A stretch of 64,000 bases of DNA from Allium sativum (taxonomy: Eukaryota > Streptophyta > Magnoliopsida > Asparagales > Amaryllidaceae). Numbering within the stretch: position 1 is the stretch's first letter; every line of letters starts with the position of its first letter. The position numbers and the translations under genes are program-made. The DNA is taken from the NCBI GenBank assembly GCA_030737875.1, contig CM060923.1, positions 489,888,453 to 489,952,452 of the forward strand. Reading direction: 5' to 3'. This document shows positions 12,189-24,800 of the stretch, one piece after another. A model generated the notes under the pieces. The model saw nothing but the letters and a program-made list of their open reading frames with translations, had not been told where the DNA came from and did no database searches.

Positions 12189-13227
12189 TCGTGGTATCAG
12201 AGCTTTGGTTTACAAAGCTCAGAGAACAAGGCACATTAGAACCATACGAAAGAATTCATCAGATATTGGATTAGTAATGTCCAATGAGGATGACTCGTTA
12301 AAGATGGGATCGGTAGTATCCTAGAACGAGTGTGAAGAGTATATTTTTTAAAATGAAAACAAATTTTTGTTTTGAAAATTTAAATCAATTATTCGTATTT
12401 GATTATCTATTTATATTGATTAGGATAGTCCAGTATATAGAGATTTTGCATATACGTCTTGCAAACGTGTGTTCGAAATTTTAATATATTGGATAGATAT
12501 GGAATCACACTCTAGTCGCCCGGAGATGATTCTGATGATGAGGCCTCATCATCAGTATTTATATTCGAGTGACGAAAGTGAGATTTCTATATATTTCCTA
12601 TTGACTGGTGTGAGAACCAAAATTAGATAGGGCCTATTGTTGTGATTTGGCATCAAAAATTTGATTTTTGACTATATATCAAAGTTATGAATTTCAAATA
12701 ATAATTCACTAATTGATTGCTGATTGTGTTGTTTGATTATTGGTTGATTAATTAAATTTTAAACCATCTAGTCAAATTGTACCAAAAAGTGAGTTGTATT
12801 GAAAATTTATCGCATTTGCTTGCATATACTTGTACTTACATTGAACAGGTCATAGCAAAGAGGCTAAAGCAGAGAATAAAATTTGTTTGCCCAACAAATA
12901 GGTACATGTTTATCATAATTTACTGTTTTGTTTGGTTGATGATGATTTTATGAGCCGATTGGCTAGCCGCTTGGCTTTTTCTTTTTCTTTTTGAGATCAG
13001 AAGGCCTATATGGCAATTTCGGGATTTTCCCGTGGCTCCCGGTGCAGGGGAGGTTATGGCGAAATTTTTCGAAAATTTAGGGTGTTAGCCAAATTTTTGA
13101 AATTTTTGAAAATTCTCAGAAACTGAAAAGTTGGAGAATGGAAGCCAGATCGAACATAGAGTTGATTAGTCAAACCACTTTCGACTTTGTTCCTTTTCGG
13201 GGACAAAAAGTTTTAAGTGGGGGAGAT
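12189..13227 (+). mobile_element. Internal region of non-autonomous element B (no gag or pol)
   Basis: This 1039-bp region runs from the primer binding site (TGGTATCAGAGCT, 12192-12204) to the polypurine tract (about 13214-13226). It is colinear with 54-1092 of element A. No coding capacity is visible. The pre-PPT hairpin at 13195-13209 carries a change (GGGGACAAAA instead of GGGGACGAAAA). Confidence 0.88.
12508..12571 (+). other. Conserved leader hairpin with palindromic centre (element B)
   Basis: The outer stem CACTC (12508-12512) pairs with GAGTG (12567-12571). The inner arm TGATGATG and its complement CATCATCA enclose AGGCCT, so positions 12533-12554 form a perfect 22-bp palindrome. It lies at the same distance from the primer binding site as in A, but the core differs (GAGGCCTC here, GTAGCTAC in A). 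Confidence 0.62.
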
Positions 13228-14139
13228 TGTAACAACCCGGAAATCTGGGCTAGTTTAAAATTTTTGTTTTGGCAGTTTTAGCGAATTTTGATTATTTAAA
13301 ATGAATTATTTTGAATAATATCGACGAGAAATTTATTTTGAATAGAATTCGAATGTATATATTATATACGCGTCGTTAGAATATAAATAATTATATATAA
13401 TTATATAATAGAATTGAAAATGGTGCGGTAGTTCGATAATTCGATTTCAAACTTCAATTGAACATACCGGGTGCAGAATAATCCGGATTTTAGTGAAACC
13501 AAAAATAATGGGATCTAATTGAGAATATCTTTCCAACGAATCCGAAAAATTGAAATTTCATAACGGGAATCAAAAGATATGTCCAGTTGAAAATTCTGAA
13601 TAGTCGCTATGGAATTCAGGCCCTCAAAAATGGAAATTTTGCAAACGACCTCGGATTTCGACGAAACCACTCTTGTTGGATACGTGATGTAAAGTTATTG
13701 CTAGTTTTCAAATTTCATAATATTTCGAATCAATATGTGAGCGTGGCAAAGGAAAACGTGTTTGACCAGTTTCAGTTGATTTTAATTGACTGGAAAATGG
13801 CCATTTTTCAAAAGGTCTCAAAATTCGATGAAATTAGTTTTGTTAGGACTGTATCGTCAATACGAAGCTAGAAAATATTTTTCGGGAATTTTTAGAGTTC
13901 GTATGTGGGCCCGGTAAATTGAAATGTGCGTTCGAATTCAATATATAGAGTTATATGTTGATTTTGACGAAAACTGATCGAAACAGTCGAATCAGCTTAC
14001 GATACATATCCCATTGTGTTTGGAATGGGGTTAATTAGCTAGGGACGACAGGCGGTGGGTCTCGTTTTGAGATCGAAACTATAGGTAACTTTTTGAAGAA
14101 TAAAATAATTAAATTAAAATATATATTCAATCTTTACCT

Positions 14140-14445
14140 TCTCCCTTCAGTTAAAACCGCAGAGGGAACAAAAAGAAGAAAATCAAATCGCGTGGAGCCC
14201 CTTCCCCCCCCCCCGCCTATCCCTTAATCGCTGCCGACCCCCCCCTCAAACCCTCGAGAGCCCAGCGCCGCCGCCTAAAGCATCCCTGACCCCCTCCCCT
14301 TCGTCTCCGACCTCTTCTCTTCCCTCCTTCTTCACGCGAGACCCCACCTTCGACAGTCAGCAACTACACCGCCGCCGTCAGTCCATCTCCGACGCCTCCT
14401 CCAGTGGTCCAGCGTAGCCAACCCCCTCTCGCTCAAACCAATGTG
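14140..14445 (+). other. C-rich island of LTR B with donor-like end
   Basis: Counterpart of 2020-2395. It is pyrimidine-rich with C runs and ends in ATGTGAGTG, a splice-donor-like motif, before an AT-rich stretch. The sequence has diverged from A but position, composition and the donor are kept. Confidence 0.45.
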
Positions 14446-14804
14446 AGTGTTTTAATTCGATTTTTAAACTGATTTTTAGTTAGTTTTCAAAGTAAAGAGA
14501 TTAGAATTTTCAAAACAAAAAGATTAGATTTTTCTTGAGTAAAAAGATGTGATTTTTGTTTTGAACAACGCTTTAGAAACGATTTTTATATAAAGAAAGG
14601 TGAGATGTCTATATAAAGAAAGTAGAGATTTTTATGTATAAAAAGATTTGATAAAAGCTATGATTTTTAATAAAGTAAAGTTTATATTTTTATTTGCAAA
14701 AAGATTATATTTTTAATGAGGTAAAGAAATGATTTTTGTTTATGAAACATAGAATAGTGATTTTGAGCAACATAAAGATTAGATTTTTAAAATAGTAAAA
14801 ATTC

Positions 14805-15090
14805 GATTTTTATATATTGAATAGCGAAGAAAAAAATTCGATTTTTATATATTGAATAGTGAAGAAAAAATTCGATTGTTATATATTGAATAGCAAAGTA
14901 AAAATTCGATTTTTATATATTGAATAGCAAAGTAAAAATTCGATTTTTATATATTAAATAGCAAAGTAAAAATTCGATTTTTATATATTAAATAGCAAGG
15001 TAAAAATTCGATTTTTATATATTGAATAGCAAAGTAAAAATTCGATTTTTATATATTGAATAGCGAAATAAAAATGTGATTTTTACATAT
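14805..15090 (+). repeat. 34-bp tandem repeat in LTR B
   Basis: About eight copies of a 34 to 35-bp unit beginning GATTTTTATATATTGAATAG. It is the same family as 2956-3205, but with ATAGCAAAG in place of ACTTTGAAA in the unit, so each element expanded its own variant. Confidence 0.9.
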
Positions 15091-15483
15091 GTAGAGAATA
15101 CGGGCAAAGAAAGTGACAAGAGGCAAGAACGGCGAAGATTTCTGCATAAGAAGAGTCGTGGGATTGGATTAGCTATTCAGTGAGAACTTCTCACCTTTCA
15201 ATTTAATTTTTCTAGTTAATAATATATACTAGGATGTAGACGGTGTGTAACAACCCGTGTATTCTATTCATAAATTAAAGTATAATTAATTTGAAATCAA
15301 AGAACTAAGGGAAACGGGATACGCCATTGCGTTCGTCTCGGAAAAATACGCGAAATAGAGTCCGAGTTTTCGAAAAACGGAGTCCGTATGAAGAAGATAT
15401 GGCCTTCGGAAGTTTCTAAATCAAGTTTAAATTCGAATATGGGGCCCAATGGGCCAGGGCGGAAAAACAACCGCCTGACGCAC

Positions 15484-15580
15484 CCAGGTCGACTGGGCTG
15501 TCGACCTGGTCTAACCAGGTCGACAGGGCTTTCGACAGGGCTGTCGACAGGCATGTCGACCTGGTCCAGAGCCAGGTCGA
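15484..15580 (+). promoter_or_regulatory. GTCGAC palindrome cluster upstream of the solo LTR TATA box
   Basis: CCAGGTCGAC (15484-15493) and GTCGACCTGG (15500-15509) form a 10-bp inverted repeat with a 6-base loop. Further copies follow, including the perfect palindrome CTGTCGACAG (15541-15550). The cluster ends about 158 bp before the TATA box and may bind regulators or form cruciforms. Confidence 0.5.
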
Positions 15581-15737
15581 GCCCAATCCAACCTGGCTGG
15601 CCTATGCTATGTTGGTCGATTTTCTGTGGTCTGCTTTGTCATTAGGGCTAGGTGGCAGGCTCTAATTGGTCCCTCTTCCGGATGAATGGCTACGATCAAT
15701 CCAAGCAACATCAATGGTCCTAATCAGTTCATAACCT

Positions 15738-15746
15738 CTATAAAAA
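15738..15746 (+). promoter_or_regulatory. TATA box of the solo LTR
   Basis: CTATAAAAAC in the position equivalent to the TATAAATATA of the related LTRs at 24207, about 490 bp from the LTR start. Transcription would begin roughly 30 bp downstream. Confidence 0.6.
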
Positions 15747-16539
15747 CAACCCTAGACTTAACCCTAATCTATTCATTCAAAAATAAGAACAAAGCCGCCA
15801 TGTTGCTGAGGAACGACTAAGAGTAGCCGCCAATTGGAGAGAGGATTAGGAGGAAAATTCTAAAGCTTAAAGCAACCTAAACAAATCAATTCAACAAAGG
15901 AATCGTATCTCCAAATCCCTAAATTGGAGAATTCGTCATACCATTGTAAGTAGAGTATTATTTTGGTATGAACAAATAATTGTGTTGGTTTGTACACTTG
16001 AATTGTGGCGATAAAGTAATTCATATTTGTGCGTTACTATGATATTCTCGAATTGTGTTATTCAATTATGAAAAACTACATGCGGTAGTTTTATGCAAGT
16101 TTACGTTTGGAATATTCGCAAATTATGTAATCATGTTGAAGCTACATGTATGTAGTTGATTGAAATTCATGCAAGTTTGGGGCTTTGCTACTATGCCATC
16201 ATAATGTGTATTTTTATACAAACATCATTTTTGTGAAGTAATTGGAATAAGTTTGGATTATCATAATCCATATGAAATTATGTTGAAAATTTGGCATCAT
16301 GTATTAAGCCATGCTTTTGTACTAGAAAACCTATTTGCAAACTTATGAATATGACTAGGCTATGATTGATAATTTGCATAATTGAAATTGTTAACAAGAA
16401 TTATATGATGACATATGTGGTACATAGCTAGGTTAGGTTCAAAAAATCCCTTTTTGCAAGTTTGCATGACTAAAGTAAAAATCATGATTTCATGTTAGAA
16501 ATATTTATGCTATGGTTATGTGAACAAATTTAACTATAC

Positions 16540-16640
16540 TTATGCCATGCTTATGTTTGACATTATGCCATGCTTATGTTTGACATTATGCCATGCTTAT
16601 GTTAGAAATATTTATGCCATGCTTATGTTGACATTATGCC
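16540..16640 (+). repeat. Short tandem repeat ATGCCATGCTTATGTTTGAC
   Basis: Three to four copies of a unit of about 22 bp, some with a TAGAAATATTT variant, inside the solo LTR. The 66-codon frame over it is repetitive and not a gene. Confidence 0.75.
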
Positions 16641-17135
16641 TAAATAAAAATATAGGTTCATGTGTCAATAATGATACCCAATTTAGATTCTTATCTCAAT
16701 TACAAGTTCACATGCTTTGATTCATGTCACCTATGCTTTATGACCAAAGTATATGTTACCACTATGCAAGTACACCAGTTTCTATTTTGTAGTTCCAACG
16801 TTATGTTGCAAGTTCATGCGCTCACCTTCCCCTTTTTTTGTATGTAATCACGCTTTAAGCCTCCCCTTGTTGCATGGCTAAGTTGGGCTTTAAAAGGCTA
16901 AGCCCAACATATATATAATAAACGGACGTGTTAAACGGGGGAAAATAACGTTGGGTTAAATTTACTAATGAATGAAAATATAAAATAGAAGGGCCCAAAT
17001 TCAAGTATGGGTTGGGCCCATGATTGGTGTAACCTTTACACCATTAACTTAATAATGGGCCGCAAATATTTACATATAAGAAAATAAAGAAGAAAGACAA
17101 AATATGTAAATGTAGAACATACGAGGTGTTTAACC

Positions 17136-17334
17136 CGAGGTTGGATTGAGTTGTGATGTAAACCTGCCCGGAACCGCCCGGCTGTCCAGTAGTCACAACA
17201 AAACCTATCCAATGTGGGAGGTTAAACATGGAGCCCAATAAGGACCCGAGGTTAGACTGAGTTGTGGCGTAAGACTGCCCGGAACCAAACGGCAACAGGC
17301 AGCCACAACAATACCTGTCTAATGTGAGAGGTCA
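17136..17334 (+). other. Paired stem-loop modules S1 and S2 of the solo LTR
   Basis: Two copies of an approximately 85-nt module. S1 pairs TTGGAT (17141-17146) with ATCCAA (17207-17212), and GTTGTGA (17150-17156) with TCACAAC (17193-17199). S2 pairs TTAGAC (17252-17257) with GTCTAA (17317-17322), and GTTGTGGC (17261-17268) with GCCACAAC (17302-17309). A central GCCCGGAACC lies in both. The pairings are kept while bases change relative to 25471-25685 and 31891-32100. Confidence 0.6.
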
Positions 17335-18478
17335 GGGCCTTAATAAGACAATTAAGGCTGAGTCAGGATTGTTAGGATTAAGTGAACTAAAGACTTAATC
17401 AAAATGGAACATGCTAAACTAAATGGACTGTTGGGGGTTAGGTTAGGAAACACTTAACCAACTTAGCATGTTGGCTGGAGATAGAAAACCTAGTAACGGG
17501 GGACCCTTTTCAGCAGTAACCCTAGAAGGTGTATCAGGATACCCTGAAACTAGGCAGGGTGGGGCACGATTACTGGGCTGATTGTAAGAGGTCAAAGCGA
17601 CGGCGGTGGTGTAGCAGTGTAGGTTCTAACGGAGTGCGGGCGTGCACACACTCCGGCGCAGAAAAATAAGGCACTGGACACCAGTAGCATACCTGTGCAT
17701 TCTAGGATTGTGTCGGGCCGCCTCCATGGGACTTGATACACCCCATGGTGGGACCAGCATAGGTAACTACAACATCGGGGGCCGTAAGACACATGTAACT
17801 ATGCGAGTAGGAGCCGATCATCATAGAATGGATCACATCACCCTGATTATGGGGTGCCAGTGGGGAACTAGTTTATATGGGTTCAGAGAGTAACATGGGG
17901 TACGATAGTATATTCGACCCTAGACAACTTAACCAAGTTTATAGTGCTTGCCCACTTCTTGTTTATACTTATCACACCCAGTTCTTTATTCATAGACAGA
18001 ATAGTACTAGACTTACTCAGGCTTTATGTCTGACTCTACTTTTCTTTCGTCTTCTTTTCTTCCGTTCCCCCCCCCCCCAGGTCCACAGGGAGGGAACACA
18101 GCAGCTTGACCAACCTTAACATCCAGCTTGAAGAGGAGAAATGTATTGCTTGGACTTTCCTGTTTTGAACTATGGCTTTGGACAATCCACTATGGGGCTT
18201 TGTAGTTTATCTATGTTTTATTTATGATTCTTTAAATAATGTAATCAAGACAGATTATGGAAGTGTTATGTTATGTTTTTGGAAAAGATGTAAGACAATT
18301 ATGGTGATATTGTTGTAGCACGTATTTGCTTTTATGAAATAAAAGTTGTTGTTTTTCCGCTGTTTACAAATATGTATTCTTATATCTGTCTTGTATATCT
18401 GTGACTTGTACTTATAAACCTCCACCAAAATTAGGGCATTCCCTTTGAGAGTGACCCTAACGGAGGTGGGGTGTTTCA

Positions 18479-21400
18479 CGGTGTTTAGTAGAACCCGACA
18501 CCCGTCGTCCACTGACCATGAACGGCTTGTATGCTTGTTTGTTTGATTTTGATGTGTAGTTGACTGTGTGATGTGATGAGAAGTGAAATAAAACATTTAT
18601 ATAGTTGAAATAAAATATTTTATAGTTAAAAATAGAATTTTTAACGTGTATATGAAATGAAATAAAAATAAACAAATTGGATGATTTGTTTATATAAACA
18701 CATTTGACTGATATTGATTGGGACGATAAATTTCACACATCGCCCAACTGCAAAAACTGTGTTTGATTGTTTGAAACCCCACACGGGTATTAGGATGATA
18801 TTTGACGTATACTAATCCCGATTGTTTAGTTGTATGTCGATCGATTGATTGACAGACTGTTATGAGCGTTAAAGATTTATATTTAATGCTTATACAGTGT
18901 AGAATGCACTTTGGATGATGGTTGGTTATTCATCGTTGTTATTGTATACATGTGTTGTAGAAAATCCATATAATTAACATTATATGGTAATTGATTGGGC
19001 CTCATTCCAGTTTTGAAATAGAAATATTTGAAATAAAATATTTGAATAGAAATATTAGAAATAGAAATATTTGAATAGAAATATAAAAAAAAGAAATATT
19101 TGAAGTAGAATATTTGAAAATCGAAATATAAGAAGTCGCGTTGATAGATTAACGCCATTTTGACGTGAACGATATTTATATCGATTTTATTCAAATTGAA
19201 GTGAATATTGAAGTGAATTGAAATTCGAATTTAATTGAATTGATTTGAAATTCGAAATAAAATGAAATGGTTTGAAATTTAAATAGAATTGAAATTGTTT
19301 TGAAATGAATTCGAATAGAATTGAAATAGAATTGAAATCGTTTTGAAATGAATTCGAATAGAAATTGAATGTAAAACGAATTCGAATTGAATTGAAGGTA
19401 AAACGAATTCGAATTGAATTGAATGTAAAATGAATTCGAATTGAATTTAAAATGGATTCGTATTGAATTGAATTGAAAAGAAAATGAATTCAAATCGAAT
19501 TAAAATCGAAATTGAATTGAAATCAATTTGAAATGAACTTAAAACGAATTTATATTGGAATGTTCAATTTTGATTTGAAATTTAATATGAAGTTGAAACC
19601 GTTTTGAAAATGAATTTAAAACGATTTATAAAGCACGTTTTGAATTATAATCGATGAAGTATATATTATATATATATTATATATATTATATAATGGCCTG
19701 AATAGAACGCGCCGCGCCGTGGCAGTTCGTGAATTTCGACCATTGACTTCGAACGGATATTGCGGAAGATCCGACCGTCGGATTCTCCTGAAACTGGAAC
19801 CGTTGGGTTCGTATCGAAAAGAGATTTCTAATGAATATTAGAAATTTGAAATCTAACAGTTGGATTTGGAATTATGTCCAAATCCAATTTGAAAAAGGTC
19901 GCTGTAAGTGCAGTTCGATGGCCGTTGATGGAAATCGACTGTACAGGCCTTGATAAAATTATTAAAAATAGTAATAATTTATGTAAAATCATAAGAAATG
20001 ATTTGTGAAGATTTGGGATGAAAAACTCCATATTTGAAAAGATAAAGATAAATTTTTATCGAATTGAACTAGTTTTGAACTAGAATTATAATTCTATTTA
20101 TTTTTAAAATAAATAAATTGGATTTGAAATGGTTTTGAAAATAACCAGAATTTCCAATAATTATATGGGAATGGATTTGAATCGAAATTATCCTTGGAAT
20201 ATTTCGATGTTGGATTTCGTGACGATACGGGTATTGTGATGGGAATTTGAAAGATATATTTATATCGTTATTTCCAATACGATATTTGTTTGTCGTGGAA
20301 TTTGATATTGAATATAAGCCGGTATATTTTCTATTCAGAGCCTTGTATTTAATATCAAATGTGATTTGGGTTTGTCGTGAATGGTGTCTTCATTAACACT
20401 GTTCTTGAAACTAGTTGAGAAAAGATTAAATCTTTTTATTTTGATTTAATGTAGTGTACCAATTAAATAATATTTAATTGGAGTTGAATTCGAATTAATT
20501 TTTGGGTTTATCGTGAGCAGTGTTTTAAATAACACTTGTTCTTTAACCCAATAATTAATGGAATGTGATCTTGGGGTTTATCGTGAACAGTGTTTTTAAA
20601 TGACAATGATTCTTTAACCTCGTTAAAGATTAAAACTAAGTGGAGTTTTAATGAATCTTTAATTTGATTGAAATGGTCGAGGATGGAGTATCACCAGTTT
20701 TGTTCCAGGCGTTAGTTAAATCTTTAATTAGATTTGAACGTGAAATGGTAATTGAATTACCGATAACACAGTGGTGTTAGATATGAAATATTACCAGTTT
20801 TACTTCATGGGAAGAATAGGTTGGGATTGGGAAATTAAAACAAATGATTGCTTCGGTAAAGTTCGTTAATCCCAAATAGTTTGAATTGATATTCAAAAGT
20901 AGATTAAAGAATAAATTTAAAGGATTTATCTTTGATAAAATTAATGGGAACCTTTCCCTATGAATGTGATATTTAGAAACTAATTGTCGGTTAGCTAAGT
21001 AGAATGGTTTTCTGGATATTGATTTGATGTTGGTTTCGGCCTTCGGGGTTAATATTTGCGGAATTATTCTCTGGTTAATTTACGGTTAGTGACTGATGAA
21101 TTGGAATGAGGCGTATGTTATGCTGGTGTAACACTTATTTAAAATATACGCGAGTTATTCGGAAAGACCGGGTTAATCCCATTCTGAATAACTGATACGA
21201 CGATAAGTCGAAGATGAAGACGATGGTCGAAGAGCGGAGGTCTCCGCGTCGTTTGGGTGATTACTGATGATCTTGATTGGGCTGTACACCCAAGAAGTTA
21301 GAAACAGTTGGTGATCATCCAAACGTACTTGGAGATCGATGGATAAGCGGGGTACTAGGTGCCTCCGGTTTCGTTCAGACCCAGAGCGAACTTGTAAATG

Positions 21401-22815
21401 GACTGTGTGTCTGACATTGGATTTAAGTCCGTATGATTGATCTGTATTAAATATATATCTGTTTGGCGGCGGAGAATTTATTCTCTTGCTTAACGCCCTT
21501 CTCTGAGACGTACGAGCTCAGGGGTTGTATATTGATGGATATCAAACGCATGGAGTGAATTGCCTGTGTGGCATGCCTAAGTGGCAATTGATCGAGGCTT
21601 CTGTTGAAAAGCAAAGTCCTCTGGTGAGGATCAAAGCACAGCCTGTGTGTCACAGCTTTGTGTAACGTGAATTCGCGAGCCTCGCACCTCGATTGTGAAC
21701 CAAAAACGGGAGAGGACCTCAGGGAGGGCATGCGTTTCCTTCTAGCTAGGGTGGTGTAAGTGACCTACCAGCCCTGACATTTATATACTTTTCACCTGTG
21801 TGGTTGTTGCTGTTGCGAGGCGCCTCGATTAGATCGGACGATCTGGGTCCGATGGAGTTATTCGTTGGCTCATTTACGCCCTAAAGGGCGGGGAAACGTT
21901 GTGTTCAGGCATAATAATCCACATCGGTGGACCGACCCTGACAATCCAAGGCCCACCTGAGTCTGGGTCCTGAGACATGGGCTAAATTGTCTCGAATCGG
22001 TAGAGAACGATCCCTGGCCTCGGTTCATAGATGGAAACCCAACTTCCAAATACGTGACATTTGCGGTTTTAATTGTAGAACTAGTATGGAAACATGATAT
22101 ATGGTACCCATACTGCCTATGATTGATACTTATGATTTGAAGTTGTTTTATACACTATGCACTTATAATAGTATCAAATAATCTGTTTTAAAACGTATCA
22201 AGCATTCTTTGGCTGTTATAAGGGAAAACCCTATCCCCCGGCTTGCGTTGCATTATGTGATGGGAACTGGGTCTTACAACAGCTTCATTTTTCTTTATTT
22301 ATCATTGCGCTGTTTGTTTTATGCACTGGTATTCTTGGGAGGAAACCCGTTCCGCGTTATTCGGCGTGGTCCCTTGATCTACCTAACTTTAAAAATAAAG
22401 ATTAATAACTGTTTTAGTTCTCACACCAGTCCCATGACTGACCTGGAGTTTATTGTTTTAACCTAAACTCTGGGTGTCCTTATTTTGACACGGGCAGCTA
22501 GTAGTTTTGGTTTTGCAGATTTATATTCACAGGATCCTGGTTTACATCTGGAACGATATCCGGAAAGCTTTATATCCGTATATCTCTTCTAGTTGTGTAT
22601 TGTATTATTTTCCACTGCTATGTATTTAAATGTAATTTAAATCTCTGATATTTCTGTGTAATATTCATTTATACTCTGTATATTCTTGTAATCTGATGGA
22701 ATTGTGGTAATATACGATGAAATGTTCTTCCATATGCGTTCTATTTTGTCGTGTTCTCAAAACAATTCATTCTTTCTCTTTCTCTTCGGAGACCGGGGAA
22801 GTTCGGGTCGTCTCA
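18479..22815 (+). mobile_element. 3' LTR of element B, part 2 (after the solo LTR)
   Basis: Resumes with the right copy of the CGGTG duplication (18479-18483) and continues colinear with LTR A from about 3355 to its end. From 18808 it matches 8203-12188. It ends GGGTCGTCTCA at 22815, like 12188. The next bases (ATAAG) should be the target duplication, whose partner is outside the window. A hairpin array remnant is at 20367-20790. No gene is supported. Confidence 0.88.
19190..19520 (+). repeat. Degenerate GAATTGAATTGA minisatellite in the 3' LTR of B
   Basis: Same array as 8581-8905 with minor differences, showing that both LTRs of B carried it at insertion. The overlapping 100-codon minus-strand frame is not a gene. 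Confidence 0.85.
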
Positions 22816-23839
22816 ATAAGGAAATACATGTAGATAAATTAAACCAGATAGTCTAGTTTTCTGATGATGATGAGGGAGGTGAGATTCCAAGCTTTCTTCC
22901 CTTCTTTACCATGAACTTGGTCATTTTGGAGAAGTTCTTCTTAAGCTTCTTTTGATTGTTGACAATTTTGACTTGATTTTGAACAATCACTTCTTTGGTA
23001 ATGTCTCTAATGTTGATTGGACATTCAACACTTTCTAAGGAAGTTTCTTCCTCTTCAACTTCCAATGGCTCTTATTCTTGTTGCATTCAAGCTTGTTTGG
23101 CTTCGAATGTCTCATATGGCTTGAAAGTGAGAGGAATTTGCATGAGACATATGTTTGATGAGTCAAACACTTTTCTAGACGCAAACTCTTCTCCATGAAG
23201 ATCAACTCCAAAATATTTGAACATACGAGTAAGATAAATACCATAGTAGAGACTGTCTTCTTCTGAGTATTATTATATGGGCTTGATTTCATTTAAAATC
23301 ATGTCAGCCCAATAGATGATATAGCCACCTATAATAGCAAAGAGAGCCTTTTGAGCTTTGAGAGTTGGATTGTTGAAATTTCCGGATTGGGGAGTGATGG
23401 TATGTTAAAGGAGAAGGTTCACAATTCTTGTTTTTGGACGAAAAGAGCGATCTTTGAAATCCATTTAAGCATTATCGTCAAATATGTCGTGATATGTCTC
23501 TAAATCAGTTTCATCGATTTTGAAATCCGAAAAATCTGAGCCCATGCTTCTACAATTTAGAATAGTGTCTAAGAGTTTGGCATCGAGAACACTTTGCGTG
23601 TCTTTGACGCTACGCCAAATTTGGTTTTCATTGCCTTCAAAAAATCCGCGATTAAGATTCACATAGAACATCTTGACAAGTTTGGGATAACATACTCCGT
23701 CGTTATCATGCAAGTCAATTAAACTCAAGAATTCATTATGTTGAAAGAGAGACGTAAGATCATAATAGGGAAAACCACTAAAGATGGCGAAAGCACCCGT
23801 GTTAACTTTAGCATTTGCTAAATAGTTAGCATAGGTTTT
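22816..23839 (-). pseudogene. Decayed minus-strand coding relic between insertions
   Basis: On the minus strand from 23839 to about 22853 the frames can be followed with several stops and shifts. The best stretch is 23465-23839 (about 124 codons, with FYVNLNRGFFEGNENQIW and SVLDAKLLDTILNC). Later come a hydrophobic stretch (LFAIIGGYIIYWADMIL) and an acidic, then lysine-rich tail ending near 22853. This order resembles the plant transposon-associated protein family often met in decayed gypsy elements (Transposase_32-like), though I recognise it only loosely. The ATG at 23866 belongs to the neighbouring LTR and is not the original start. This is the only segment left of 23840 not derived from a recognisable LTR element. 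Confidence 0.5.
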
Positions 23840-24037
23840 TGTAACACCCTGAATTTTTAACGACATTAAAGAGGATAAATTAAAGAATAATTAATTTAAT
23901 ATTCAGAATTAAGTGAAATGGGTTACGCCATTGCGTTCGTCTCATAATTCTGCTTGAGATAGAGTCCGAGATTGCGTAAAACGGATAATTCATGAAGAAG
24001 TTATGGATGGTTAAAGTTTTACGATGAAAGAAGAATG

Positions 24038-24066
24038 CATTGGCGCACTTAACAAGTGCGCCAATG
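24038..24066 (+). promoter_or_regulatory. Perfect 13-bp inverted repeat upstream of the L1 TATA box
   Basis: CATTGGCGCACTT (24038-24050) and AAGTGCGCCAATG (24054-24066) are exact complements around the loop AAC. A second related block, GCACCTGCCAAGTGCGCC, follows at 24081-24098. L3 keeps 10-bp arms (61532-61554) and L2 a mutated form near 30066-30084. The TATA box starts about 140 bp downstream. Confidence 0.7.
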
Positions 24067-24206
24067 TATTTTTGCATTGGCGCACCTGCCAAGTGCGCCC
24101 AGAATAGTTTCTGGGTGTTCGGGCCTTTTTCGAGTAAGTGACGACCCATGACCTGACCCAATTTCATTAGGGCTGAGGTGGCATCCGAATTTTGTAACCC
24201 AGCAGC

Positions 24207-24216
24207 TATAAATATA
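24207..24216 (+). promoter_or_regulatory. TATA box of LTR L1
   Basis: TATAAATATA, conserved at 30231-30240 in L2 and 61698-61707 in L3, about 370 bp after each LTR start. This is the probable Pol II promoter of the retrotransposon RNA. Confidence 0.72.
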
Positions 24217-24589
24217 TCCCATATCCTTTGTTTTCTTTAAGAAAAGAAATGGTGGCTGGACTCTGCTGGATTCTGGACTGAATTAGGATCTCTCATCTTC
24301 TTCTAAAGCATATCAAATTCTGAGATTCAAGCATAGACTCAGCACCTTTTCTATCATTTTAGCAATCCAATCACAGTGAGTTCTAGTTGCTTTAGGTTTA
24401 GATAAATAATAGTGAAACTATGAAAGACTGTGATGTGGATACAATTGTAGACTTTAAACCTATGTTATTGGTAGATCTCATGCTATATTATGATAGATCT
24501 ATTTTTTTGGATCCAATTCAATTGTTCTACCATGTTATCTTTATGGATCTTGGGTTGTAACTTTTATGATATGCGAGGATGTATGTAGA

Positions 24590-24800
24590 TCTATTCTATG
24601 TGAACTAAAATTATCATGCTAGATCAGTTCTATGAATTGTCACCTTATGATGCATGTTAGATCTATCCTATGTGATCTAAAATTGTCACCTTATGATTCA
24701 TGTTAGATCTATCCTATGTGATCTAAAATTGTCACCTTATGATTCATGTTAGATATAGCTCAGATTCATGTTAGATCTATTTTATATGATCTAAATTGTC
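24590..24800 (+). repeat. 46-bp tandem repeat in L1, about 4 copies
   Basis: Unit contains GATCTAAAATTGTCACCTT and ATGATTCATGTTAGATCTA. The same array has about 12 to 13 copies in L2 (30610-31210) and L3 (62080-62690). Confidence 0.9.

Larger units (their letters stand above)
13228..15245 (+). mobile_element. 3' LTR of element B, part 1 (before the solo LTR)
   Basis: Starts TGTAACAACCCGG right after the polypurine tract and is colinear with the first 2.3 kb of LTR A. The last five bases (CGGTG, 15241-15245) are the left target duplication of the solo LTR. Without that insertion and one duplication copy the full LTR (13228-22815) would be 6350 bp. No gene is seen. Confidence 0.88.
15246..18478 (+). 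mobile_element. Solo LTR (3233 bp) of a Tekay/Del-type chromovirus
   Basis: Begins TGTAACAACCCGTG and ends GGGTGTTTCA (TG...CA). It is flanked by a perfect 5-bp duplication CGGTG (15241-15245 and 18479-18483), and the host LTR reads through once the insert is removed. There is no primer binding site, polypurine tract or internal region. It shares its first 150 bp, the C-run near its 3' end and the duplicated stem-loop modules with the LTRs at 23840-27113 and 29864-33538, so it is a diverged relative of that family. It would have formed by recombination between the two LTRs of a full element. The open frames inside are not supported as genes. Confidence 0.93.

Noticed and set aside
17592..18119. 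Several ORFs of 60-85 codons in the solo LTR
   Set aside because: They overlap each other on both strands in a non-coding LTR, and the same region in L1 and L2 is not open.
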